A stretch of 18,955 nucleotides of DNA from Minisyncoccota bacterium (GCA_028703995.1 JAQVLU010000004.1:1-18955), one strand, 5' to 3'. Counted from the stretch's first letter, positions 1 through 7,017 are shown. Notes: generated by a model not told the origin, from the letters alone. Made by a program: numbers and translations.

Positions 1-99
1 AAACAAAACTACTTAGCAGGACTCGATTCTCTTTTAGCTAAAGGAGGAATAGACAAAGAAGAATACATTCAAAGAATAGAGAAATTAGCTCAAAAATAA
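1..99 (+). CDS. C-terminal end of an unidentified protein (partial)
   Basis: An open frame runs from the first base of the window to a TAA at 97-99, giving the last 32 residues of a protein whose start lies outside. The tail is charged and probably helical, with a pattern of the type L-x-x-L-x-x-LL-x-x-x-G-I-x-x-x-EY. This is weakly reminiscent of the short C-terminal SHOCT-like helical pair seen at the ends of many bacterial proteins, but that is a guess. The terminator that follows closely supports a real gene end here. I do not recognise the gene. Confidence 0.6.
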   Translation, partial: KQNYLAGLDSLLAKGGIDKEEYIQRIEKLAQK

Positions 100-113
100 T
101 TTAATAAAAATAG

Positions 114-140
114 AAACCCTTGCATTTGCAAGGGTTTTTT
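114..140 (+). terminator. Intrinsic terminator after the upstream gene
   Basis: A perfect 10-bp stem (AAACCCTTGC at 114-123 with GCAAGGGTTT at 128-137) closes an ATTT loop, and its 3' arm runs into a T tract ending at 140. It lies 14 bases after the stop codon at 97-99 and just before the mraZ promoter, so it separates the upstream unit from the mraZ unit. Confidence 0.9.
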
Positions 141-145
141 AGTGG

Positions 146-174
146 TTGACAAGATTTAATAAGTGGGGTAAAAT
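146..174 (+). promoter_or_regulatory. Sigma-70 type promoter of the mraZ-rsmH-ftsL-ftsI unit
   Basis: A perfect -35 (TTGACA, 146-151) and a TAAAAT -10 (169-174) are separated by 17 bp. It sits directly after the terminator ending at 140. Transcription would start near 181, leaving a leader of about 30 nt before the mraZ ATG at 212. The -10 and the whole leader are overlaid by the repeat array at 161-210. Confidence 0.85.
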
Positions 175-210
175 GGCAATGTAGTGTAAATAAGTGGGTA
201 AAAGTGGTAA
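161..210 (+). promoter_or_regulatory. Putative MraZ-box operator array
   Basis: Read in 10-base blocks this segment gives AAGTGGGGTA, AAATGGCAAT, GTAGTGTAAA, TAAGTGGGTA and AAAGTGGTAA. The last three carry GTG at 184, 194 and 204, exactly 10 bp apart; the first two carry TGG at 164 and 174. MraZ proteins are known to bind tandem TGGG-type (Escherichia coli) or AAAGTG-type (Mollicutes) repeats at about one-helical-turn spacing upstream of their own gene. The match in sequence, period and place supports an autoregulatory operator. It covers the -10, the predicted transcription start and the leader to within one base of the start codon. Binding itself is inferred. Confidence 0.72.
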
Positions 211-211
211 A

Positions 212-643
212 ATGTTAATCGGAGAATACAAATACAATTTAGACGAGAAAAAAAGGTTAACAATGCCTTCAAAATTCAGAAAAGAATTAGGAAAGAAGGC
301 AATTGTTACAAGAGGAATTGATGGCTGTTTATTTTTGTATTCTGAAAAAGAATGGAAAGATTTAGCTGAAAAGTTAGCCAAACTTCCTTTTTCTCAATCA
401 AACGCAAGAAGTTTTTCAAGAGTAATGCTTGCAGGAGCGATGGATGTTTCAATTGATTCAATGGGAAGAGTCTTAATTCCAGATTATTTAAAAGAATATG
501 CAGGTTTAGATAAAAAAGTAGTTGTAGCTGGACTATATAGTAGAATTGAAATTTGGGACGAAGACAGTTGGGTTAAGTATAATAACAAGAATGCGAAGAA
601 TATAGGAGATATAGCAGAAGGGTTAAAAGAGTTTGAAATATAG
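212..643 (+). CDS. mraZ: Transcriptional regulator MraZ
   Basis: This 143-aa protein is the ring-forming DNA-binding regulator at the head of dcw (division and cell wall) clusters. Two AbrB/SpoVT-like swapped-hairpin repeats are visible, each with the family D-x-x-x-R signature: DEKKR at residues 11-15 and DSMGR at 82-86. Length and the opening MLIGEYKYNLDEK match the family. The frame also has a GTG at 194, but ATG 212 is preferred because the family begins at M-x-I-G-E-Y and because 194-211 belongs to the repeat array. No Shine-Dalgarno motif precedes it. The gene is followed after one base by rsmH. It probably represses its own operon through the 161-210 repeats (inference from family behaviour). 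Confidence 0.96.
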   Translation: MLIGEYKYNLDEKKRLTMPSKFRKELGKKAIVTRGIDGCLFLYSEKEWKDLAEKLAKLPFSQSNARSFSRVMLAGAMDVSIDSMGRVLIPDYLKEYAGLDKKVVVAGLYSRIEIWDEDSWVKYNNKNAKNIGDIAEGLKEFEI

Positions 644-644
644 T

Positions 645-1481
645 ATGCATGTACCAGTTTTGCTTAAAGAAGTGATCGAAGGATTAGCTCTTAAAAGCAA
701 TGACAATTTTATAGATGGAACTTTTCACCTAGGAGGGCACTCAGAAGTCATTTTAAAAGAAATTAGTCCTAAGGGAAAAATATTAGGCATAGAAATAGAT
801 AAAGATATTTTTGAAAAAGCGAAAGAGAAGTTTAAAAACGAGAAAAGAATCTTTTTAATTAATGATTCATACGCAAATTTAAAAGAGATTGATTTTGAAG
901 AAGTGGGTGGAATATTGCTTGATGTCGGAATGTCTTCTTGGCACATTGATGAAAGTAAAAGAGGTTTTACTTTTAAAAAGGATGAACCTTTAAACATGCT
1001 TTTTAGTAAAGATGGAATGACGGCTGAAGATATTCTAAACAATTATTCAAAACAAGATTTAGAAAGAGTTTTAAGTGATTATGGGGAAGAGAGAAAAGCC
1101 AGAAAAATAGCCGAAGCTATTTTAAAACAGAGAAAAGAGAAACCAATTAAAACAACTTTTGATTTAATCAATGTTGTTAAAGTCGTACTGGCTAATAATA
1201 CCCACTCTTACCCAAAGATATTTCAAGCTTTGAGAATAGAAGCAAACAAAGAGCTTGATAACTTGAGAAAGGTTCTTCCCGATGCTTTAAGCAAACTGAA
1301 AAAAGGAGGGAGATTAGCCGTAATTTCCTTCCATTCAGGGGAAGATCGAATAGTAAAACAATTCATAAAAGAAAATTCTTTAGAAGTTTTGAACAAAAAA
1401 CCAATTGTTCCAAAAGCTGAAGAGGTGAGGCAGAATCCTAGAGCAAGGTCTGCAAAATTAAGGATAATAATTAAAAAATAA
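645..1481 (+). CDS. rsmH: 16S rRNA (cytosine-1402-N4) methyltransferase RsmH
   Basis: RsmH (MraW) transfers a methyl group from S-adenosylmethionine to N4 of C1402 in 16S rRNA near the decoding site. The 278-aa product shows the SAM-binding motif D-G-T-F-x-x-GGHS near residues 24-33, the D-x-G-x-SS motif at 93-98 (LLDVGMSS), the YGEER-x-x-x-x-IA block, the QALRIEANKEL block and the C-terminal ISFHSGEDR block. The last normally reads HSLEDR, so a Gly replaces Leu here. ATG 645 is chosen over the in-frame TTG at 633 because MHVPVLLKEV matches the family start; it begins one base after the mraZ stop. The gene is second in the mraZ unit, its usual place. Confidence 0.96.
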   Translation: MHVPVLLKEVIEGLALKSNDNFIDGTFHLGGHSEVILKEISPKGKILGIEIDKDIFEKAKEKFKNEKRIFLINDSYANLKEIDFEEVGGILLDVGMSSWHIDESKRGFTFKKDEPLNMLFSKDGMTAEDILNNYSKQDLERVLSDYGEERKARKIAEAILKQRKEKPIKTTFDLINVVKVVLANNTHSYPKIFQALRIEANKELDNLRKVLPDALSKLKKGGRLAVISFHSGEDRIVKQFIKENSLEVLNKKPIVPKAEEVRQNPRARSAKLRIIIKK

Positions 1482-1485
1482 AAAA

Positions 1486-1776
1486 ATGTCACGACACACA
1501 AAATTATATTCTGGATTATTACTACTAGTTACTTCTTTACTTTTAGGATTAACTATTTGTCAGATAACAGATGTTTCTTCAAAAAGTTACTCTCTTGGAC
1601 TTATTCAAGATGAAAACAAAAGCATTAAAAAGGAAATTGCTACGTTAAGAGTGTCTTTGTCACAAAGTACAGCTTTAGATAATTTTGAAGAAAAAATCTT
1701 AGAAGAAGGTTTTGAGCAAACAACTAAGTTTGAATATATTATGGTGTCTTCTAATGGAGATATTGCTTCTAGATAA
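1486..1776 (+). CDS. FtsL-like small membrane division protein
   Basis: This 96-aa protein has a short basic N-terminus, one hydrophobic membrane span at about residues 9-27, and a roughly 40-residue charged stretch with heptad-like character (about 36-75). That is the bitopic topology of FtsL/DivIC proteins, which recruit and activate the septal FtsW-FtsI synthase. Primary sequence alone does not identify it, as FtsL is poorly conserved. The call rests mainly on topology and on its position between rsmH and ftsI, the standard place for ftsL. It lies 4 bases after rsmH and 3 bases before ftsI, so translation is probably coupled. Confidence 0.7.
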   Translation: MSRHTKLYSGLLLLVTSLLLGLTICQITDVSSKSYSLGLIQDENKSIKKEIATLRVSLSQSTALDNFEEKILEEGFEQTTKFEYIMVSSNGDIASR

Positions 1777-1779
1777 AAA

Positions 1780-3495
1780 ATGAACAATATACGAATTAAT
1801 CTAATCTTTTTTGTTTTAATTCTTGTCTGTGTTGTTCTTCTAGGCCGTCTTTATTATCTTCAAATTGAAAAAGGTGATCGTTATAAAGCCCTTGCTAAAG
1901 GGCAACAAAGTATTGTCCAGGAAGTGATTGGAAAAAGAGGAGATATTTATTTTAGAGATGGGGTAAACACCCTTGCTTTAACGCAAGAGTATCCTTATCT
2001 TTTTTTGTCTCCAGAAGAGATAGAGGACGTTTTTGAGGAAGAAATAGCAGACAAGCTAACTTTAATCACGGGCGTCTTAAAAGAAGATCTTCTAAAGAAA
2101 AGTAGGGTTGAGGGAAGTTATTATCAGATTGTTAAGAAGGATTTAAGCGAAGAAGAAGTTTCTTTGATTACTGAATTAGATTACAAAGGAATATATATTG
2201 GGAAAGAAACAAAAAGAGTTTATCCAGGGAAAGATTTTGGGGCTCAGCTTTCTGGTTTTATTAATAGTGAAAATGAAGGACAGTACGGAATAGAGGGATA
2301 TTACAATGATGTTCTTTCTGGAAAAACAAAGGTTATTAAAAGTGTTAAAAGTCCTTGGGGGTTTTTGTTTAATTCAGACGAGGAAACTAGTGATGGGGAA
2401 GATGTTTATTTAACAATTGATTATAATATTCAATTTAAGGCAGAAAAGATTTTAGATAATGCTATTAAGACTTATGAAGCTAAATCAGGGACAATTGTCG
2501 TTGCCGATCCTTATACAGGAGAGATCCTAGCCTTAGCGCAATCTCCAAGGTTTGATTTAAATAATTACAATGAAGTTACTGATTTTTCTGTTTACCAAAA
2601 CAGTGCTACTCAACTTTTATTTGAACCAGGATCTATTTTTAAACCAATAACTATGGCGGCTGCTTTAAATGAAGGAGCGGTTACTCCAGCTTCTACTTTT
2701 GACGATAAATATGGTTGTAGACAATACAAAGATTATAAAGTTTGTAATTATAAGGAAAGAGCTTATGGGCTGTCAACAATGGCGCAAATACTTGAAAACT
2801 CTATCAATACAGGAATGATTTTTGTAGAAGAACAGCTTGGACACCAAAGTTTTTTAAAATATGTTAAAAATTTTGGTTTTTTTAACAGTACAAATATAGA
2901 TTTTCCTAGTACTTATTACGCGAATAAAAACCTTAATGAAGCTCTGGAATATAATATAGAGGTTTCTTTAGGCAATGCTTCTTTTGGACAAGGGGTATTA
3001 TTAACTCCAATGCATATGATTAAAGCTTATCTGGCTATTGCTAATGGGGGAGATTTAATTAAGCTCAATATTGTTAAAAAAATTCAAAGCGAAGAGGGGG
3101 AAAAAGTTTTTGAAACAGAGGTTGAGAAGGAGGATGTTATTTCTCTTAAAACTTCTACCGAGTTAACAAATATGCTTGTTAGTGTTGTTGATGGTTCTTA
3201 TAGTAAGAGAGCTAAAATTGAAGGTTATTATATTGCTGGAAAATCAGGAACATCTCAAATCCCTTATAGTTCGCTTAATCAAAATAAGGCTGGTTATTCA
3301 AGTGAAACTTGGCAATCTTTTATTGGTTACGCTCCAGCATACAATCCAAAATTCGTGGTTCTGGTAAAATTAGATAGTCCAACAACAACAACTTCAGAAT
3401 ATTCTGCGGCTCCAACCTTTAGAGAAATATCAAAATATATTTTAGATTATTACAAGATTCCTTTTGATTATAGTTCGGAGGTGACAAACGAATAA
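1780..3495 (+). CDS. ftsI: Septal peptidoglycan transpeptidase, class B PBP (FtsI/PBP2-like)
   Basis: The 571-aa protein is a class B penicillin-binding protein that cross-links peptidoglycan on the outer face of the membrane. A single N-terminal membrane anchor spans about residues 5-24, followed by the dimerisation/pedestal region with the conserved KRGDIYFRDG block near residue 52. The transpeptidase domain carries all three active-site motifs: S285-IF-K288 (S-x-x-K, nucleophile Ser285), S341-I-N343 (S-x-N) and K488-S-G-T. No PASTA repeats follow. Context (mraZ, rsmH, ftsL-like upstream) favours the division-specific enzyme over the elongation-specific one. It is the last gene of the unit: mraY, mur genes and ftsW do not follow, and a tRNA gene comes next. 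Confidence 0.93.
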   Translation: MNNIRINLIFFVLILVCVVLLGRLYYLQIEKGDRYKALAKGQQSIVQEVIGKRGDIYFRDGVNTLALTQEYPYLFLSPEEIEDVFEEEIADKLTLITGVLKEDLLKKSRVEGSYYQIVKKDLSEEEVSLITELDYKGIYIGKETKRVYPGKDFGAQLSGFINSENEGQYGIEGYYNDVLSGKTKVIKSVKSPWGFLFNSDEETSDGEDVYLTIDYNIQFKAEKILDNAIKTYEAKSGTIVVADPYTGEILALAQSPRFDLNNYNEVTDFSVYQNSATQLLFEPGSIFKPITMAAALNEGAVTPASTFDDKYGCRQYKDYKVCNYKERAYGLSTMAQILENSINTGMIFVEEQLGHQSFLKYVKNFGFFNSTNIDFPSTYYANKNLNEALEYNIEVSLGNASFGQGVLLTPMHMIKAYLAIANGGDLIKLNIVKKIQSEEGEKVFETEVEKEDVISLKTSTELTNMLVSVVDGSYSKRAKIEGYYIAGKSGTSQIPYSSLNQNKAGYSSETWQSFIGYAPAYNPKFVVLVKLDSPTTTTSEYSAAPTFREISKYILDYYKIPFDYSSEVTNE

Positions 3496-3509
3496 AACTA
3501 TGTTATATA
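3481..3509 (+). promoter_or_regulatory. Candidate promoter for tRNA-Glu
   Basis: GTGACA (3481-3486, five of six matches to TTGACA) is followed 17 bp later by TATATA (3504-3509), with an extended -10 TGT at 3501-3503. Transcription would start near 3516, just before the tRNA 5' end at 3519. The -35 lies inside the last codons of ftsI. Read-through from ftsI is the alternative. Confidence 0.45.
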
Positions 3510-3518
3510 TTTGAATAT

Positions 3519-3591
3519 GGCCTCATCGTCTAGTGGCTTAGGACGCTAGGTTCTCATCCTAGTAACACCGGTTCAAATCCGGTTGAGGTCG
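3519..3591 (+). tRNA. tRNA-Glu (anticodon CUC)
   Basis: A complete cloverleaf of 73 bases can be folded. The acceptor stem is GGCCTCA with TGAGGTC, including a G2-U71 wobble. The D arm carries the Glu-type CGTCTAG...AGGAC, and the anticodon stem CTAGG/CCTAG closes the loop TTCTCAT. The T stem ACCGG/CCGGT closes TTCAAAT. The anticodon CTC at 3553-3555 reads GAG codons. The discriminator base is G (3591), and no CCA is encoded, so it must be added after transcription. The gene stands alone between ftsI and the rpsL promoter. No clear terminator follows. Confidence 0.95.
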
Positions 3592-3605
3592 CTTAAAAAA
3601 CCGCC

Positions 3606-3634
3606 TTGACAATTTAGAATACTTCTGTTAATTT
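3606..3634 (+). promoter_or_regulatory. Promoter of the rpsL-rpsG-fusA (str) unit
   Basis: A perfect TTGACA (3606-3611) is followed after exactly 17 bp by TAATTT (3629-3634), with an extended -10 TG at 3626-3627. Transcription would start near 3641, giving a leader of about 43 nt to the rpsL ATG at 3684. It sits only 14 bp downstream of the tRNA 3' end. Confidence 0.78.
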
Positions 3635-3643
3635 AGCTTTATA

Positions 3644-3656
3644 AGCAAATATTGCT
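3644..3656 (+). other. Small hairpin at the 5' end of the rpsL leader
   Basis: AGCAA (3644-3648) and TTGCT (3652-3656) form a 5-bp stem with an ATA loop, beginning a few bases after the predicted transcription start. It has no T tract, so it is not a terminator. A 5'-end stabilising hairpin is possible; chance is also possible for a stem this short. Confidence 0.35.
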
Positions 3657-3671
3657 GATTATTTTTATTGT

Positions 3672-3678
3672 AAGGAAG
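3672..3678 (+). promoter_or_regulatory. Shine-Dalgarno-like site of rpsL
   Basis: AAGGAAG ends five bases before the rpsL ATG (its AAGGA core leaves a 7-base spacing). It is the only well-placed Shine-Dalgarno-like site I see before any start codon in this window, which makes rpsL the exception among its neighbours. Confidence 0.6.
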
Positions 3679-3683
3679 ATTTT

Positions 3684-4094
3684 ATGTCAACAATCAATCA
3701 ATTAATTAAAAAAGGAAGAAAGATTATTAAGAGAAAGACAGACACTCCAGCGATGAGGGTCGGTTTTAATCCAGTTAAAAATAAGCCAACAGAATACTTC
3801 TCACCTTTCAAAAAAGGAGTTTGTGTAAAAGTTTTTACAACAACACCAAAGAAGCCTAACTCTGCTTTAAGAAAAGTAGCTAGAGTTAAGTTGTCAAATG
3901 GAATGGAAGTTACTGCCTATATTCCTGGAGAAGGACATACACTTCAAGAACACTCAATAGTAATGCTAAGAGGAGGAAGGGTTAAGGACTTGCCAGGAGT
4001 AAGATATCACATTGTAAGAGGAGTTTTAGACTGCTCTTCAGTAGATAGAAAGAAGAAGAGAAGTAAATATGGTGCTAAGAAGCCTCAGAAATAA
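3684..4094 (+). CDS. rpsL: 30S ribosomal protein S12
   Basis: S12 sits at the subunit interface next to the decoding centre and helps control accuracy. The 136-aa product keeps the decoding-loop block [10 protein letters not shown] (residues 55-64), the [14 protein letters not shown] block and [17 protein letters not shown] near the C-terminus. The lysine that is altered in streptomycin-resistant mutants of other bacteria is present in PKKPNS. The protein is longer than the usual 123-126 aa because 18 residues, instead of the usual 5, separate T-PAM (21-24) from KKGVC (43-47), a net 13-residue insertion. It is the first gene of the str unit, preceded by its own promoter and a Shine-Dalgarno-like site. 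rpsG follows after 5 bases. Confidence 0.98.
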   Translation: MSTINQLIKKGRKIIKRKTDTPAMRVGFNPVKNKPTEYFSPFKKGVCVKVFTTTPKKPNSALRKVARVKLSNGMEVTAYIPGEGHTLQEHSIVMLRGGRVKDLPGVRYHIVRGVLDCSSVDRKKKRSKYGAKKPQK

Positions 4095-4099
4095 AAATT

Positions 4100-4564
4100 A
4101 TGGCAAAAAAATTTGAGAAAAAAATAGTACAACCTGATATGAAATACGATAATTTTACCGTAGCTAAATTTACCAACCAATTAATGTGGAATGGAAAGAA
4201 AAAAACTGCGATAAGAATTATTTATGATGCTTTTGATTATATTGAAAAGCAAACTAAACAAGATGCTTTAGATGTATTCTTGAAAGCGATTGAAAACGTT
4301 TCACCACTTTTAGAGATTAAACCAAGAAGAGTAGGAGGAGCAACATACCAAGTACCAGTTGAAGTTAAGGGAGACCGAAAATTAAGTTTAGCGATGAAGT
4401 GGATTATTAAAACTTCAAGATCAAAAAAGGGTAAGCCAATGTTTCAGAAATTAGGAGATGAATTAATAGAAGCTTCAGAAAACAGAGGAAACTCAGTTAA
4501 GAAGAAGGAAGATACACACAGAATGGCTGACGCTAACAGAGCTTTTGCACATTTTGCTTGGTAA
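4100..4564 (+). CDS. rpsG: 30S ribosomal protein S7
   Basis: S7 nucleates assembly of the 30S head by binding the 3' major domain of 16S rRNA, and it contacts the E-site tRNA. The 154-aa product has the family blocks NGKKKTAIRIIYDAF (about 31-45), KPRRVGGATYQVPVEV (about 74-89) and the C-terminal KKEDTHRMADANRAFAHFAW ending at W154. Length is normal for bacteria. In several bacteria S7 represses its own operon by binding the rpsL-rpsG intergenic RNA. Only 5 bases separate the genes here, so that site cannot exist in its E. coli form. A terminator-like hairpin follows at 4580-4615. Confidence 0.98.
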   Translation: MAKKFEKKIVQPDMKYDNFTVAKFTNQLMWNGKKKTAIRIIYDAFDYIEKQTKQDALDVFLKAIENVSPLLEIKPRRVGGATYQVPVEVKGDRKLSLAMKWIIKTSRSKKGKPMFQKLGDELIEASENRGNSVKKKEDTHRMADANRAFAHFAW

Positions 4565-4579
4565 CAATAATAAGTTAAG

Positions 4580-4615
4580 AGAAACTGTTAATTTACCAAA
4601 ACAGTTTCTTTTTTT
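4580..4615 (+). terminator. Terminator-like hairpin between rpsG and fusA
   Basis: AGAAACTGTT (4580-4589) pairs perfectly with AACAGTTTCT (4600-4609) around a 10-base loop, followed by seven T (4609-4615). The fusA ATG comes 18 bases later, with no recognisable promoter in between. It therefore probably acts as a partial terminator or attenuator that lowers fusA relative to rpsL-rpsG, rather than as a full stop. Confidence 0.8.
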
Positions 4616-4633
4616 AGAAAATAAATTTTAAAT

Positions 4634-6745
4634 ATGTCTAGAAAATATCCAATAGAAAAATATAGAAATATCGGTATCATTGCACACATTGATGCTGGAA
4701 AAACAACTGTTTCAGAAAGAGTTTTATACTACACAGGAATTTCTCATAAATTAGGAGAAACACATACTGGTGAGTCACAGATGGATTGGATGGAGCAAGA
4801 AAGAGAAAGAGGAATTACTATTTGTTCTGCAGCAACAACTTGTTTTTGGACACCAAAAGGATATTTAACAGGCGACAAAATAAACGAACACAGAATTAAC
4901 TTAATCGATACTCCTGGACACATTGATTTCACTGCCGAAGTACAAAGATCTTTAAGGGTTTTAGACGGAGCAGTTGTTGTTTTTGATGGAGTAGCTGGAG
5001 TAGAGGCACAATCAGAGACTGTTTGGAGACAAGCTGACAAATATCATGTTCCAAGAATTTGTTTCGTAAACAAATTAGATAGAGTTGGAGCTTCTTTTGA
5101 TCACGCTTTAAACACAATTCATGAAAAATTAACTAAAAATGCTGTAGCAATACAGCTTCCTTTAGGAGAAGAGGCAGAAATGCAAGGAGTGATTGATTTA
5201 ATTGAAATGAAAGCTTACATTTTTGAAGGTGATGACGGAAACAATATTAAGGTAATTGACATTCCTGAAGAATTTAAAGCAAAGGCTACTGAATGGAGAG
5301 GAAGAATGGTTGAAAAAGTAGCAGCAGAAGACGAAGCACTTACTTTAAAATACTTAGAAGGACAAGAAATTTCAATTGAGGAAATTAAAAAAACTTTAAG
5401 AGAGGCAACTATTAAATACAAGCTTATTCCTGTACTTTGCGGAACTGCTCTTAGAAACAAAGGAGTGCAATTACTTTTGGACGCCGTTGTTTACTATTTA
5501 CCATCTCCAGTTGAAGTTCCAGCTATTGAAGGTCTTGACCCTAAAGATGAGACAAAAGTTCTTGTAAGACATTCTTCTGACGAAGAACCTTTTTCTGCCT
5601 TAGCTTTTAAAATTGCAACTGATCCTTTTGTAGGAACTTTAACATATTTAAGAGTCTATTCAGGAACTTTTAAAAAAGGAAATTATCTTTTAAATCCAAT
5701 GACAAGAGAAAAAGAAAGATTAGGTAGAATATTAAGAATGCACGCTAATCAGAGAGAAGAGGTGGAAGAAGTTTTTGCTGGAGATATTTGTGCTACAGTA
5801 GCTTTAAAGAAAACAACTACAGGAGATACTTTATGTGACGAGAATCATCCAATTATTCTAGAAAAGATTACTTTCCCAGAACCAGTTATTCACATTAAGA
5901 TTGAGCCAAAGACAAAAGGAGATCAAGAAAAAATGGGAGCTTCTCTTAAAAAGCTTCAAGAAGAAGATCCTACTTTTAGAGTAAAGACAGATGAGGATTC
6001 AGGAGAAACTATTATTGCTGGAATGGGAGAGTTACACTTAGATATTCTTGTTGATAGAATGAGAAGAGAATTCGGAGTTGAAGCTAACGTTGGAAGGCCA
6101 CAAGTAGCTTACAGAGAAGCAATCGAGAAGAACTCTGAAGCAGAATACAAATATGTTAAACAATCAGGAGGTAGAGGACAATACGGACACGTTAAGATTA
6201 GAATTGAGCCACTTGAAAGAGGAAAAGGATTTGAATTTGTAGATGAAATTAAAGGAGGAGTAATTCCAAGAGAATATGTTCCTGCGGTTCAAAAAGGTAT
6301 TAAAGAAGCTTTAGAAAAAGGAGTTGTAGCCGGATATAATATAATTGATGTTAAAGCTACTCTATACGATGGATCTTTCCACGAAGTTGACTCTTCTGAA
6401 ATTGCTTTCAAAATTGCTGGAGCTCAAGCTTTAATAGAAGCTGCTAAAAAAGCAAATCCACACATACTAGAACCGATAATGAAGATGGAAGTTGTTATCC
6501 CAGATAGTTTCTTGGGAGACGTAATCGGAGATTTATCATCAAGAAGAGGTCAGATTGATCAAACAGAAGATAGATTCGGACTTAAAGTTATTTACGGAAA
6601 AGTTCCTTTATCAGAAACATTCGGATATGCAACAGGACTTCGTTCACTTACTGAAGGAAGAGGAACATTTACGATGGAATTTAGTCATTACGAAAAAGTT
6701 CCGGGAAATATTTCTCAGGAAATCATTGAAGGTAAAAGAAGATAG
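4634..6745 (+). CDS. fusA: Elongation factor G
   Basis: EF-G is the GTPase that drives translocation of tRNA and mRNA on the ribosome. The 703-aa protein shows the P loop AHIDAGKTT (residues 17-25), the switch I region with [14 protein letters not shown] (92-96) and NKLD (146-149), then the domain II to V blocks. These include the domain IV segment GGRGQYGHV and the domain V GDLSSRRG. Length and motif order are those of a normal bacterial EF-G. The start [20 protein letters not shown] is well placed, with an AAATATG context and no Shine-Dalgarno. The gene follows a terminator-like hairpin and is itself followed after one base by a small ORF. Confidence 0.98.
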   Translation: MSRKYPIEKYRNIGIIAHIDAGKTTVSERVLYYTGISHKLGETHTGESQMDWMEQERERGITICSAATTCFWTPKGYLTGDKINEHRINLIDTPGHIDFTAEVQRSLRVLDGAVVVFDGVAGVEAQSETVWRQADKYHVPRICFVNKLDRVGASFDHALNTIHEKLTKNAVAIQLPLGEEAEMQGVIDLIEMKAYIFEGDDGNNIKVIDIPEEFKAKATEWRGRMVEKVAAEDEALTLKYLEGQEISIEEIKKTLREATIKYKLIPVLCGTALRNKGVQLLLDAVVYYLPSPVEVPAIEGLDPKDETKVLVRHSSDEEPFSALAFKIATDPFVGTLTYLRVYSGTFKKGNYLLNPMTREKERLGRILRMHANQREEVEEVFAGDICATVALKKTTTGDTLCDENHPIILEKITFPEPVIHIKIEPKTKGDQEKMGASLKKLQEEDPTFRVKTDEDSGETIIAGMGELHLDILVDRMRREFGVEANVGRPQVAYREAIEKNSEAEYKYVKQSGGRGQYGHVKIRIEPLERGKGFEFVDEIKGGVIPREYVPAVQKGIKEALEKGVVAGYNIIDVKATLYDGSFHEVDSSEIAFKIAGAQALIEAAKKANPHILEPIMKMEVVIPDSFLGDVIGDLSSRRGQIDQTEDRFGLKVIYGKVPLSETFGYATGLRSLTEGRGTFTMEFSHYEKVPGNISQEIIEGKRR

Positions 6746-6746
6746 T

Positions 6747-6914
6747 ATGGATTTTAACGAAATCAAAAAAATAGTAGACAGAGATGGAAAAGTGGTTATT
6801 CTTGATAATCAAAAAGCATATGTTGTTTCAAAATATGCTTTGAGTGAAGAAAAACCAGTTGTGATTGAAGAGGATAAAAACGAAGGATTAAAATTAGAAG
6901 ATTTACCATTTTAA
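6747..6914 (+). CDS. Small unknown protein (55 aa) between fusA and tuf
   Basis: ATG 6747 lies one base after the fusA stop, in the same TAG-T-ATG junction used by mraZ/rsmH, and the frame ends at 6914, just before the tuf promoter. The product begins MDFNEIKKIVDRDGKVVILD, with an alternating hydrophobic segment (KVVILDNQKAYVVSKYAL) and then an acidic tail ending LEDLPF. The pattern of a helix, a beta hairpin and a short tail slightly recalls the N-terminal half of Phd/YefM-type antitoxins, but the protein is too short and the match too loose to assign it. Codon use resembles the neighbours. The frame is open further upstream inside fusA, but 6747 is the only start that fits the operon spacing. 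Confidence 0.62.
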   Translation: MDFNEIKKIVDRDGKVVILDNQKAYVVSKYALSEEKPVVIEEDKNEGLKLEDLPF

Positions 6915-6921
6915 TCAGCTA

Positions 6922-6949
6922 TTGACTTTTAGCCAAAAATAGGTAAAAT
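6922..6949 (+). promoter_or_regulatory. Promoter of the tuf-rpsJ-S10/spc unit
   Basis: TTGACT (6922-6927) is followed after 16 bp by TAAAAT (6944-6949), the same -10 hexamer as in the mraZ promoter. It begins 7 bases after the stop of the preceding small ORF. Transcription would start near 6956, giving an unusually long leader of about 80 nt to the tuf ATG at 7037. Confidence 0.75.
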
Positions 6950-6990
6950 AATTATTGTTATATTAAATTAATATTATTCATTATTAACTA

Positions 6991-7017
6991 AATATAGATT
7001 GCCTAGCAATCAATATT
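6991..7017 (+). other. Hairpin in the tuf 5' leader
   Basis: AATAT-A-GATTGC (6991-7002) pairs with GCAATC-A-ATATT (7006-7017) around a CTA loop: 11 pairs with a single A-A mismatch. No T tract follows, so it is not a terminator. It lies 19 bases before the tuf ATG in an otherwise AT-rich leader and may act in mRNA stability or translation control. Confidence 0.6.

Noticed and set aside
194..214. GTG at 194 as the mraZ start, adding six residues
   Set aside because: The extra residues have no counterpart in the family, and the DNA belongs to the GTGG repeat array; ATG 212 gives the conserved M-x-I-G-E-Y start.
6555..6746. Upstream extension of the small ORF into the 3' end of fusA
   Set aside because: The extension would overlap fusA by about 190 bases, and its product is low-complexity and K/H-rich; ATG 6747 has the operon's standard junction.
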